Shown here piece by piece: positions 7,083 to 13,577 of a DNA stretch of 13,577 nucleotides; the first letter of the stretch is position 1, and the number at the start of each line of letters is the position of its first letter. The stretch is from Candidatus Omnitrophota bacterium (GTDB taxonomy: Bacteria; Omnitrophota; Gorgyraeia; Duberdicusellales; 4484-171): NCBI GenBank assembly GCA_023818995.1, contig JAMWDA010000022.1:1-13577 (forward strand), written 5' to 3'. A program made the translations under genes and the position numbers. Below the pieces are notes generated by a model. The model was not told the origin of the DNA. It did no database searches and saw only the letters and a program-made list of their open reading frames with translations.

Positions 7083-8579
7083 ATGGTAATTATTCCTTTT
7101 TTTACTATTCTACCTCTTTTGGGTGCATTTATTATATACTTGTGTGGAAGGCGCTCTAAATTGTTTACTGATATTTTTGCCAATATTACTACCTTTGTTT
7201 TGTCCTTGTTATCTTTGGTTATCTTATTTCTTAATCCATTTCAGCCTATACTGTATAAAGTTGGAGGATGGTTACCTCCTTGGGGGATAACTTTGGTTGT
7301 GGATGGATTAACAAGGTTTATGTTAATTACGGTTAATTTTATTGCTTGGACGATTACTCTTTTCTCTGTGAATTATATGGAGAAATTCACTTCTAAGTAC
7401 AAGTTTTATACTTTGTTCCTTTTTATGCTTGCCGGTATGAACGGTTTGCTTATCAGTGGTGATATTTTTAATGTATTTGTTTTTTTAGAGATTGCTTCTG
7501 TGGCAAGTTATGCTTTAGTAGCTTATGGTGTAGAAGCAGAGGAATTAGAAGCTTCTTTTAAATATTTAGTAATGAGCTCCTTTGCTTCCCTATGTATTCT
7601 CTTAGGTATCGCTCTATTATATTCTTATACTTCCACTTTAAATATTGCTGATATGGGAGCAGTTCTGTCAGAGAAAGGGATAGTGCCGGTAGTGATATTT
7701 TCTGCGGTTTTATTTTTCTTAGGGGTGGGATTAAAATCTGCTATTGTGCCTTTTCATGCTTGGTTGCCCGATGCTCACCCTTCAGCGCCCGCACCCATCT
7801 CGGCAACCTTATCAGGAGTACTTATTAAAACTTTAGGAGTATATTTACTTTTAAGAATTTTCTATAACCTTTTAGGAGTAAGCCAGGTTTTTCTTAATAT
7901 TCTTATGTTCTTAGGAGTTTTATCTATAATGGTGGGTGTAATTATGGCTATTAGTCAGATGGATATTAAGCGTTTATTAGCCTACCATTCTATAAGTCAA
8001 ATTGGTTATATAATATTGGGGATTGGTTTAGGTACACCCTTAGGTATTTTAGGTGGTCTATTTCATCTATTTAATCACTCAGTGTTTAAGTCTTTACTTT
8101 TTCTTAATTCAGGAGCAATAGAGTACACTATAGGAACAAGAGAACTTTCTAAGATGGGAGGTTTACGTAAGAATATGCCTATAACTGGGGGAACATCTCT
8201 AATTGCCTCTTTAAGTATCTCTGGCATACCACCGTTCAATGGTTTTTTTAGTAAGCTTTTAATTATTATTGCTTGTATTCAAAGGGGATATGTCGGTTAT
8301 GCGATTTGGGCAATTATTGGTAGTATTCTTACTCTTTCTTCCTTTATGAAGGTGCAAAAATTTGCTTTCTTTGGTAGATTAAACCCTTTATACAAAGAGG
8401 TTAAAGAAGTGCCCATCTTTATGAAAACCGCTATGGTAATTTTATCTATTATCTGTATTTTAAGTGGGGGGATGCTTATACCATATTTAAACAATTATTT
8501 GCTTTTGCCGGCACAAAAAGTTATTTTAGGTGGTTTAGATTACAAGAATATAAACGAGAGTATAAGCAATGAAAAGTAG
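7083..8579 (+). CDS. mrpD: Mrp antiporter subunit D (NuoN/NuoM/MbhH-like)
   Basis: A 498-residue polytopic membrane protein of the antiporter family, of normal MrpD length. All the usual ionisable residues are visible: TM5 glutamate E136 in VFVFLEIASVASY, TM7 lysine K218 in GLKSAIVPFHAWLPDAHPSAP, K249 in GVLIKTLG, the DIKRLLAYHSISQIGY helix (294-309), LFHLFNHSVFKS (326-337) and TM12 lysine K423 in SFMKVQKF. It should therefore be a competent ion-pumping module, in contrast to the upstream paralogue at 4117-5748, which has lost the TM5 glutamate. Its conserved loop motif SGIPPFNGF (380-388) is shared with that paralogue. The end overlaps mrpE by 11 bases. Confidence 0.95.
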   Translation: MVIIPFFTILPLLGAFIIYLCGRRSKLFTDIFANITTFVLSLLSLVILFLNPFQPILYKVGGWLPPWGITLVVDGLTRFMLITVNFIAWTITLFSVNYMEKFTSKYKFYTLFLFMLAGMNGLLISGDIFNVFVFLEIASVASYALVAYGVEAEELEASFKYLVMSSFASLCILLGIALLYSYTSTLNIADMGAVLSEKGIVPVVIFSAVLFFLGVGLKSAIVPFHAWLPDAHPSAPAPISATLSGVLIKTLGVYLLLRIFYNLLGVSQVFLNILMFLGVLSIMVGVIMAISQMDIKRLLAYHSISQIGYIILGIGLGTPLGILGGLFHLFNHSVFKSLLFLNSGAIEYTIGTRELSKMGGLRKNMPITGGTSLIASLSISGIPPFNGFFSKLLIIIACIQRGYVGYAIWAIIGSILTLSSFMKVQKFAFFGRLNPLYKEVKEVPIFMKTAMVILSIICILSGGMLIPYLNNYLLLPAQKVILGGLDYKNINESISNEK

Positions 8580-9063
8580 AACGATTCTATTAATTTTAGG
8601 ATTTGTTGTGTGGCTTCTGCTTACAGGTTCTTTAGATTGGCAGCATCTAATAACAGGGTTGATTGTATCAGGTTTTGTTGCTTACTTAACCGGTGAACTA
8701 TTCACACAGAGGCCGAACCTTTTCTTCCATCCTCAGCGATATTTTTGGTTTCTATATTACATACCTGTATTCTTGTGGGAGTGTTTTAAGTCTAATATAG
8801 ATGTTGCTTTAAGAGTTATTCACCCTAATAAGCCTTTAAATCCTGGGATTATAAGAGTGAAAACAACTTTAAGGAGTGATACAGCTCTAACCTTCTTAGC
8901 TAATTCTATTACTTTAACTCCCGGGACATTAACTGTGGATATAGACAAAGAAAATGGCTACCTGTATATCCATTGGATTGATATAAAGACAACCGATGTA
9001 GATAAAGCAACAGAGATGATTGTAAAGAGGTTTGAGAGGATTCTAAAAAAAATATTTGAATAA
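8569..9063 (+). CDS. mrpE: Mrp antiporter subunit E (MnhE/MbhA-like)
   Basis: A 164-residue protein with two hydrophobic N-terminal segments (about 5-22 and 28-42), a third near 58-72 and a soluble C-terminal domain. The family signature is clear: NPGIIRVKTTLRSDTALT (91-108) followed by LANSITLTPGTLTVD (110-124). MrpE is the least hydrophobic Mrp subunit and supports assembly of the antiporter module; the equivalent MbhA is part of the sodium-translocating section of Mbh. The start overlaps mrpD by 11 bases, and the TAA stop shares one base with the ATG of mrpF (TAATG). Confidence 0.94.
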   Translation: MKSRTILLILGFVVWLLLTGSLDWQHLITGLIVSGFVAYLTGELFTQRPNLFFHPQRYFWFLYYIPVFLWECFKSNIDVALRVIHPNKPLNPGIIRVKTTLRSDTALTFLANSITLTPGTLTVDIDKENGYLYIHWIDIKTTDVDKATEMIVKRFERILKKIFE

Positions 9064-9428
9064 TGAAGTTAAGATATTTTTTAGGTTTAATCATTATCGT
9101 TTCTCTCTTGGTAGTAGTGATAATTTTCCCTTTAGATATGCTCATTTATCCAAAGCTTTCCTATTTATGGTTATTGAAACGAGGGATGGGGATAATTATA
9201 ATAAGCGCTTTTTTCTGTTTATTCCGTATCTTAAGAGGTCCTACAGCCTCTGATAGAATTGTTAGTATAGATATGTTAGGAATATTAATTTTAGGTATAT
9301 GTGCTCTTTTAACTATCTCTACCAAACGTAACTGGTATATAGATATAGGGATTGCCTGGGCATTACAGAGTTTTATTTCTACTTTAGCGTTAGCAAAATT
9401 TTTAGAGGGGAAGGATTTTGATGATTGA
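9063..9428 (+). CDS. mrpF: Mrp antiporter subunit F (MnhF/MbhB-like) with N-terminal extension
   Basis: A 121-residue membrane protein. The MrpF core is recognised by RILRGPTASDRIVSIDMLG (55-73), with the conserved GPT, D64-R65 and D70, then a helix and the YIDIGIAWALQSFISTLALAKFL end (92-114). The usual MrpF is about 90-95 residues; here about 30 extra residues at the N-terminus add a hydrophobic segment (6-28), giving four helices instead of three. The upstream start is supported by the TAATG junction with mrpE. A shorter start at M26 (9138) or M42 (9186) is possible and would give a conventional length. It overlaps mrpG by eight bases. Confidence 0.9.
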   Translation: MKLRYFLGLIIIVSLLVVVIIFPLDMLIYPKLSYLWLLKRGMGIIIISAFFCLFRILRGPTASDRIVSIDMLGILILGICALLTISTKRNWYIDIGIAWALQSFISTLALAKFLEGKDFDD

Positions 9429-9750
9429 GGTAATAGGTATAATTTTTATAGTTATGGGGATAGTTTTTGATTTTTTAGGTTGCTTGGGACTGGTGCGTTT
9501 CCCTGATGTATATAATCGTCTTCAGGCATCTACTAAATGTGTTACTTTTGGAACAGCAAGTATTCTTTTTGGTACATACGTAATGGTAGGATTTAATCCT
9601 ACAGGTATAAAGTGCATACTTGCATTAATTTTTGTTTTGCTTACTTCTCCTACAGCCTCTCATGCATTGGCAAGGGCTTCTTATAAGGGAGGAATAAAAC
9701 TTTGGGAGAAAAGTAAGTGCGATTTTTATTCAGATAAAAATAAAATTTAA
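9421..9750 (+). CDS. mrpG: Mrp antiporter subunit G (MnhG/MbhC-like)
   Basis: A 109-residue three-helix membrane protein of the MrpG/MnhG family. The diagnostic stretch GLVRFPDVYNRLQASTKC (23-40) is followed by a TFGT helix and the LLTSPTASHALARASYKGG end (73-91). A TTG at 9418 would add one residue, but the ATG at 9421, which overlaps mrpF as ATGATTGA, is the natural start. It completes a seven-part Mrp set in the canonical gene order. The C-terminal tail (KSKCDFYSDKNKI) is polar. Eight bases separate it from the ferredoxin-like gene, with no terminator between. Confidence 0.94.
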   Translation: MIEVIGIIFIVMGIVFDFLGCLGLVRFPDVYNRLQASTKCVTFGTASILFGTYVMVGFNPTGIKCILALIFVLLTSPTASHALARASYKGGIKLWEKSKCDFYSDKNKI

Positions 9751-9758
9751 GTGTTTTT

Positions 9759-10361
9759 ATGAAGTATCCTAAACTGAGAGAGATAAAAGAAGCAGTAAAG
9801 GCTTTGCTGAGTAAACCATATACCACAAAATTCCCTTACCAAAAGCATATTCCTTATCCTTCTTTTAGAGGTAAACCATATTTTCACGAGAATGATTGTG
9901 TAGGTTGCACTGCTTGTGTAAATGTATGTCCTACGGGAGCATTAAGCTTTAAAGAGGTAAAGAGCGATTCGGGATATAAAAGGATATTAAAAGTTAGATG
10001 GGATATCTGTATTGAATGTGGGCAATGCCAGCTTCATTGTTTGACAGAGAAGGGTATAATTCTTTCTAACGAATTTGATATTTCTGTAACGGAGAATAGG
10101 GGACAGCTCTTCCAGATAATTGAAAAAGAATTGTCCGTTTGTGAAATATGTGAGAAGCCAATTGCCCCTTTAGAGCATATTTTTTGGACAATAAATAAGT
10201 TAGGTCCTCTTTCTGTTTCTAATACCTCCCTAATCTCTCTTCACCAAAAAAAACTATTAGTAAGAGACGATTTGGGTAAGGGAGAAGAGAAGATTTTTCG
10301 TTACGATCGGTTCCGGATTATCTGTCCTCACTGTAGGAGAAAAGTGGTAATTACTTCTTAA
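9759..10361 (+). CDS. NuoI/HycF/MbhN-like 2[4Fe-4S] ferredoxin subunit
   Basis: A 200-residue cytoplasmic subunit linking electron donors to the hydrogenase small subunit. Two classical [4Fe-4S] sites are present: C47/C50/C53/C57 followed by Pro, and C84/C87/C90/C94. The N-terminal KFPYQKHIPYPSFRGKP segment (24-40) is the NuoI-family membrane-proximal strap that precedes the first cluster. Beyond the ferredoxin domain there are about 100 further residues with two C-x2-C pairs (C128/C131 and C189/C192). A similar cysteine-bearing tail occurs in E. coli HycF and could bind an additional metal. The gene lies at the far end of the Mrp block, separated from the other catalytic genes, and closes the hydrogenase locus. 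The start has no clear ribosome-binding site. Confidence 0.92.
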   Translation: MKYPKLREIKEAVKALLSKPYTTKFPYQKHIPYPSFRGKPYFHENDCVGCTACVNVCPTGALSFKEVKSDSGYKRILKVRWDICIECGQCQLHCLTEKGIILSNEFDISVTENRGQLFQIIEKELSVCEICEKPIAPLEHIFWTINKLGPLSVSNTSLISLHQKKLLVRDDLGKGEEKIFRYDRFRIICPHCRRKVVITS

Positions 10362-10376
10362 AGATTATCTAAATAA

Positions 10377-10694
10377 ATGAAGAAGGTAAAAGATAAAATT
10401 TCTCTAAAAGAGATTATTGCAAACTGTTACTCTATTGCTAAATCTAAAGGGTGGTGGGATAGACCGCGTAACGACGCAGAGTTAATCGCTCTTATGCATT
10501 CTGAACTTTCGGAAGCGTTAGAAGCGTTACGGGAACATCAACCCAAAGAGGTGGTGGCAGAAGAGTTAGCTGATTGTTGTATAAGAATTTTTGATTACTG
10601 CGGTAGAAAGGGGATAGATTTAGGAAAAGCAATTCTTAAGAAGATGGAGAAAAATAGAAAAAGGCCCTATCGACATGGGAATAAAAGATATTAG
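10377..10694 (+). CDS. MazG-like nucleotide pyrophosphohydrolase
   Basis: A 105-residue all-alpha protein of the MazG-like NTP pyrophosphatase superfamily, which hydrolyses nucleoside triphosphates to monophosphate and pyrophosphate with Mg2+. The metal-binding pattern is HSELSEALEAL, with E43 and E46, and EELADCCIR, with E63 and D66; the first Glu of the textbook EExxE is Ser (S42). The end, NRKRPYRHGNKRY, resembles the substrate-side C-terminus of short MazG-like proteins. It fits the single-domain subgroup rather than tandem-domain E. coli MazG. The substrate cannot be deduced. It begins 15 bases after the ferredoxin-like gene and is probably cotranscribed, but nothing in the sequence links it to hydrogenase function; a house-cleaning role is as likely. 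Confidence 0.82.
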   Translation: MKKVKDKISLKEIIANCYSIAKSKGWWDRPRNDAELIALMHSELSEALEALREHQPKEVVAEELADCCIRIFDYCGRKGIDLGKAILKKMEKNRKRPYRHGNKRY

Positions 10695-10711
10695 GGGGAA
10701 ATTAAATTATT

Positions 10712-11815
10712 ATGAAATGTTTAGCATTTGATTTAGGTAAAGTTATATTTGATTTTGATTACAATATTGGTTTAGCTAAGATAAGGGATAAATTAGGAGT
10801 AAGTCAAGATAAAGTTATTCATACACTTTTCTATGAGGATTTCACCTTAGATTTTGAGCGAGGCTTAGTTTCGTGCGAAGATTTCTATGAAGATTTTGTT
10901 AGGGAATTTAAAGCAAATTTAGGATACGAAGAATTTATAGATATTTGGTGTAACATTTTCTCTCCTAAGTTAGAAATGGTAGATTTGGTTCGTAAAGCGA
11001 GATTAATCTACCCCACCTATTTAATTTCCAATATTAACCGTATTCATTTTGAGCATCTTAAGAATAGTTTTGGAGAGATATTCTCTCTCTTTGATGATTT
11101 AATTCTTTCCTTTGAAGTAAAAGCAGTTAAGCCCCAAAGACAAATTTACGAAGTTCTTAGAGAGAAAGCTCAAACGTCTTTCGATAGTATAGTTTATATA
11201 GATGATAGAGAGGAGTTAGTTAACGAAGCTAAAAAATTAGGAATTAGATGTATAAAATTTGTTTCTCTACCACAACTTGTTGCTGAAATGGAATCTTATA
11301 ATGTATTTATCCCATCTAATGAAGAGAGTATGATTATGGAAAGGTTGAAGGAGAAGATAGATAGTAATCAAAATAACTTTATCTTGGTAGGGATAGGTAA
11401 TCTTCTTCGTGAGGATGATAGTGTGGGTCCTCTTATAATAAGTTCTTTAAAAGATAAAGTTTCTTTTAAAGTTTACGATGCTGGTAATTCCTTAGAGAAC
11501 CATTTAGATAAGCTCGCTCATCAAAATAATAGATTTATTGTATTTGTTGATTGTTCTCACTATTACGATAATTGTCGTTTCAAGTTATTTTCTCCACAGA
11601 GCTTAGAGGATTTAAATTTATATTTTACACATAATTCCTCTTTAAAATTAGCAATTCAATACTTGCAAGAACATAATCGTATTGATATACTAATTTTAGG
11701 TATTAGAGGGAATAGATTTGGCACAGGAGAAGCTTTAAGTAGAGAGGTTTTTATAGCTAAAGAAATCTTAGAGAGTTTTTTTTTGAAACATTATTCTAAA
11801 AGGAGTATCTCTTAA
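10712..11815 (+). CDS. Fusion of HAD-like phosphatase (YihX type) and HycI-type hydrogenase maturation endopeptidase (M52)
   Basis: A 367-residue protein of two domains. Residues 1-200 are a HAD-IA hydrolase like E. coli YihX: motif I FDLGKV with nucleophile D7 and Gly in place of the second Asp, as in YihX; motif II SN at 106-107; K140 in VKPQRQIYEVL; and D164-D165 in YIDDREE. After a linker (201-220) residues 222-357 match M52 peptidases: VGIGNLLREDDSVGP (226-240), VDC around D280 and FTHNSSLKLAI around H307. D236, D280 and H307 correspond to the three nickel-sensing ligands of HycI. HycI-type enzymes remove the C-terminal tail of the large subunit after nickel insertion; the large subunit here has such a tail. 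The frame runs through without a break, so the fusion looks real; an internal start at 11330 or 11336 could also yield the peptidase alone. The HAD substrate is unknown. Confidence 0.88.
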   Translation: MKCLAFDLGKVIFDFDYNIGLAKIRDKLGVSQDKVIHTLFYEDFTLDFERGLVSCEDFYEDFVREFKANLGYEEFIDIWCNIFSPKLEMVDLVRKARLIYPTYLISNINRIHFEHLKNSFGEIFSLFDDLILSFEVKAVKPQRQIYEVLREKAQTSFDSIVYIDDREELVNEAKKLGIRCIKFVSLPQLVAEMESYNVFIPSNEESMIMERLKEKIDSNQNNFILVGIGNLLREDDSVGPLIISSLKDKVSFKVYDAGNSLENHLDKLAHQNNRFIVFVDCSHYYDNCRFKLFSPQSLEDLNLYFTHNSSLKLAIQYLQEHNRIDILILGIRGNRFGTGEALSREVFIAKEILESFFLKHYSKRSIS

Positions 11816-12180
11816 TGAGATATATTCTTTGGCTTGGATTTATATTAATTTTGGGATGTACACCTCTGTTAGTAGGTACAGGGGTAGTTACAGGCTATGT
11901 TTTAAGTAATGATTCCGCTACGGGCTTCCTCACTGCCAGCTATAGGGATGTTTGGGATGCCTCTATTGGTAAATTAGAGGAGAGAAAAGTAGAGATAATT
12001 AAAACTGTGGAGTCAAAGGGATTGATTAAAGCAAAATTATCCGATGCGGATATAACTATAAAGATTTATACCATTAAACCTGATATTCAAAAACTGCGTG
12101 TTTCTAGTCGAAAGTATCTTTTACCTAAACCAAATATTGCTCAGGAGATTTTTTTTGCCATTATTAAAGAATTAGAGTGA
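11815..12180 (+). CDS. Small DUF3568-like lipoprotein
   Basis: A 121-residue predicted lipoprotein. The N-terminus is a short basic start, a hydrophobic run and a lipobox-like ILGC with C15 as the candidate lipidation site. A glycine-rich segment (GTGVVTGYV, 21-29) follows, then the ASYRDVWDASIGKLEE stretch (41-56) and a beta-rich end, a layout that recalls the DUF3568 family of small bacterial envelope proteins of unknown function. AGGAG at 11801-11805 gives it one of the better ribosome-binding sites here. It shares one base with the stop of the HAD/peptidase gene (TAATG). I cannot assign a function; the family call rests on pattern memory and is moderate. Confidence 0.68.
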   Translation: MRYILWLGFILILGCTPLLVGTGVVTGYVLSNDSATGFLTASYRDVWDASIGKLEERKVEIIKTVESKGLIKAKLSDADITIKIYTIKPDIQKLRVSSRKYLLPKPNIAQEIFFAIIKELE

Positions 12181-12935
12181 TAGTAATCTTATTTCTTAGT
12201 ATATTTTTCCTCAGTTGTTCTTCCGTAGATAATTATTCTCAGATAAAAGTAAAGGAAGTTATTGATGGAGACACGGTTATCCTTGCTAATGGTAAAATTT
12301 TGCGTTATATAGGTATAGATACTCCTGAAGTAAGGATTAAGCAAGATAAGGGGTTCACTTACGACCCACAACCTTTTGCCTTAGAGGCAAAGGAAGCTAA
12401 CCGCAAATTAGTAGAAAATAAATTTGTAAGGATAGAATTTGATGTGGAGAAAAACGATGAACACAAAAGGTTATTGGGGTACTGTTTTGTAGATGACCTA
12501 TTTGTTAATGCTAAGTTAGTTGAAGATGGTTTAGCTGTTCTTTATACGAGGCCGCCCAACGTAAAATATGCTGACCTATTTGTAGAGCTTCAAAAGAAAG
12601 CGCGTCTTTCTAAAAAAGGTATCTGGGGAACATACGAGGTTATTTCTAGTGATGAGGCGCACAAATTTATAAATTCTATAAGAAGAGTTAGAGGTAGGGT
12701 AATTGATACATATCAATCCTCAAAAGCGGTATTCTTAAATTTTGGTAAAGATTATCGTAAAGATTTTACTGTGGTTATTTTTAACGATTGCCTAAAGTTT
12801 TTTAGAGAAAAAAATATTGAGCCAGCCATATTCTATCGAGGTAAAACCATAGAAGTAAGTGGTAGAATAAAAGAGTATAATGGTCCGGAAATAATAGTAT
12901 GCACACCTTACCAGATAGAATTGGTGAAAGAGTAG
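12177..12935 (+). CDS. Thermonuclease-family lipoprotein with C-terminal OB-like domain
   Basis: A 252-residue exported nuclease. The GTG start at 12177 overlaps the previous gene by four bases and opens a hydrophobic leader ending in FFLSC, with C14 as a plausible lipidation site. Residues about 22-152 are a staphylococcal-nuclease-like domain with VIDGDTV (D30, D32 for calcium), R43 in LRYIGIDTPE, E51, and R98 in HKRLLGY; these match the catalytic Arg, Glu, Arg set. The remaining ~85 residues (171-250, RGRVIDTYQSSKAVFLNF through TIEVSGRIKEYNGPEIIV) look like a second OB-type beta barrel, seen in some SNase-family nucleases and possibly nucleic-acid binding. It should act on DNA or RNA in the periplasm or at the cell surface. 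The activity is inferred from intact residues. Confidence 0.87.
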   Translation: MIVILFLSIFFLSCSSVDNYSQIKVKEVIDGDTVILANGKILRYIGIDTPEVRIKQDKGFTYDPQPFALEAKEANRKLVENKFVRIEFDVEKNDEHKRLLGYCFVDDLFVNAKLVEDGLAVLYTRPPNVKYADLFVELQKKARLSKKGIWGTYEVISSDEAHKFINSIRRVRGRVIDTYQSSKAVFLNFGKDYRKDFTVVIFNDCLKFFREKNIEPAIFYRGKTIEVSGRIKEYNGPEIIVCTPYQIELVKE

Positions 12936-12939
12936 AGTT

Positions 12940-13577
12940 ATGGAGAGAGTAAAAATATTTACCATCTTACTCATATTATTAGTTATCTTCGCAGGATGTA
13001 TAACTATAGATAATCCTGCTCCCCAGAGAAGAGAAATTTACTTTATCGACGATAATACAGAGGTTATGATTGGCAAGAATATGGCAGAGAGTATAGTAAG
13101 AGAAAACGAGATGGTTTATGATCGCAAGCTTTTATCTTACTTAACAAGTATCGGTAAAAAAATAGCATCTTTATCTGACAGAAGTTATTTAAACTACGAG
13201 TTTTATATAATTCGTGATGAAAGTATAAATGCCTTTGCTTTACCTGGTGGATATATTTTTGTCCATAGGGGGACTTTGGAAGATTTGGATAAAGATGAAC
13301 TTGCCTTTGTGCTTGCCCATGAGATAGGGCATATATGTGCAAGGCATTCAATTAAAAAGCTACAGGCTTCTTTAGGAGTTAATTTAATTTTAGCTATAGC
13401 ATTAAAAGATGTCCAAAGTGATTTGGTAAAGAAAGCTATAGATGTAATGTATAATGTTATATTTTTAGGATATTCTCGCCAGGATGAGTTTTTAGCAGAT
13501 TCTTTAGCAGTTAAATATACAATTAAGGCAGGTTATGATCCTCGTTCGGGATTAAGTTTAATGGAAAAGTTAAAGAA
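12940..13577 (+). CDS. M48-family zinc metalloprotease lipoprotein (3' end missing)
   Basis: The first 212 codons of an open frame running off the window. The ATG at 12940 follows the thermonuclease stop by four bases. A signal peptide ends in the good lipobox VIFAGC, with C20 lipidated. The family is shown by SINAFALPGGYIFVHRGTL (95-113), the zinc motif HEIGH (H127, E128, H131) and the third-ligand region SRQDEFLAD, with E183 and D187. This is the arrangement of BepA/LoiP-like periplasmic peptidases, which take part in outer-membrane protein quality control and commonly have a C-terminal TPR region; that part would be beyond 13577. Zinc ligands and the catalytic glutamate are intact, so activity is expected. 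Its substrate and link to the upstream hydrogenase genes are unknown. Confidence 0.93.
   Translation, partial: MERVKIFTILLILLVIFAGCITIDNPAPQRREIYFIDDNTEVMIGKNMAESIVRENEMVYDRKLLSYLTSIGKKIASLSDRSYLNYEFYIIRDESINAFALPGGYIFVHRGTLEDLDKDELAFVLAHEIGHICARHSIKKLQASLGVNLILAIALKDVQSDLVKKAIDVMYNVIFLGYSRQDEFLADSLAVKYTIKAGYDPRSGLSLMEKLK

Noticed and set aside
6450..7183. Antisense ORFs opposite mrpB, mrpC and the start of mrpD.
   Set aside because: They mirror well-conserved membrane genes and have no family resemblance; they are products of the base composition.
9056..9253. Forward ORF of 65 codons in another frame over mrpF.
   Set aside because: The mrpF frame has the conserved GPT and DR residues; the alternative frame has none.
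1157..10361. Reading the locus as respiratory complex I (Nuo).
   Set aside because: The NuoD-like protein keeps all four Ni-binding cysteines and the NuoB-like protein has a C-x2-C rather than C-C pattern. The seven Mrp subunits are also not part of Nuo.
11311..11375. Frameshift or missing stop joining two separate genes (HAD and peptidase).
   Set aside because: The linker is open in one frame and both domains are read in that frame with full motifs. An artefact cannot be excluded but is not indicated.
13064..13351. Antisense ORF of 95 codons near the right edge.
   Set aside because: The + strand here encodes an M48 protease with signal peptide, HEIGH and the distal glutamate; the antisense frame is a shadow.
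1..13577. tRNA, rRNA, CRISPR array, insertion sequence or intrinsic terminator.
   Set aside because: Almost all bases are coding; I saw no repeat array, transposase motif, inverted-repeat pair or GC hairpin followed by a T run in the short gaps.

Overview
The window is AT-rich bacterial DNA (roughly one third G+C by eye) in which every supported gene lies on the + strand. Genes overlap or sit a few bases apart, and I see no intrinsic terminator. [NiFe]-hydrogenase genes, many Fe-S proteins and Mrp-type antiporter genes point to an anaerobe that makes or uses hydrogen. Lipoprotein signals on the last three genes indicate a bacterium, probably with an outer membrane, rather than an archaeon. 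The phylum cannot be fixed from sequence alone; an uncultured lineage such as Omnitrophota, Elusimicrobiota or Margulisbacteria is only a guess.

Region 1 (1-10361) is a large locus for an energy-converting group 4 [NiFe] hydrogenase. It opens with the 3' end of a flavin/NAD(P)-binding subunit of the HydG/AsrB type and a protein with four [4Fe-4S] motifs of the HycB/CooF/HydN type. The hydrogenase core follows: a NuoH-like membrane anchor, NuoB-like small subunit, NuoC-like subunit and NuoD-like large subunit with all four Ni-binding cysteines. Next comes a complete Mrp antiporter set in the canonical order A-B-C-D-E-F-G. Its MrpA equivalent is split into a NuoL-like antiporter protein and a separate MbhD/MbhE-like protein. 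The locus closes with a NuoI/HycF-like ferredoxin subunit. The parts would form one membrane complex that passes electrons between NAD(P)H or ferredoxin and protons/H2 and couples this to H+/Na+ movement.

Region 2 (10377-11815) holds a MazG-like nucleotide pyrophosphohydrolase and a fusion of a YihX-like HAD phosphatase with a HycI-type hydrogenase maturation endopeptidase. The endopeptidase fits the hydrogenase, because the large subunit has a 35-residue C-terminal tail that would need removal.

Region 3 (11815-13577) carries three predicted envelope lipoproteins: a DUF3568-like protein, a thermonuclease with an extra OB-like domain, and an M48 zinc metalloprotease cut off by the window end.

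The points most worth checking are the hydrogenase-Mrp supercomplex with a flavin electron-input module, the loss of the conserved TM5 glutamate in one antiporter subunit but not the other, and the HAD-M52 fusion. The longest non-coding gap is 66 bases (600-665).
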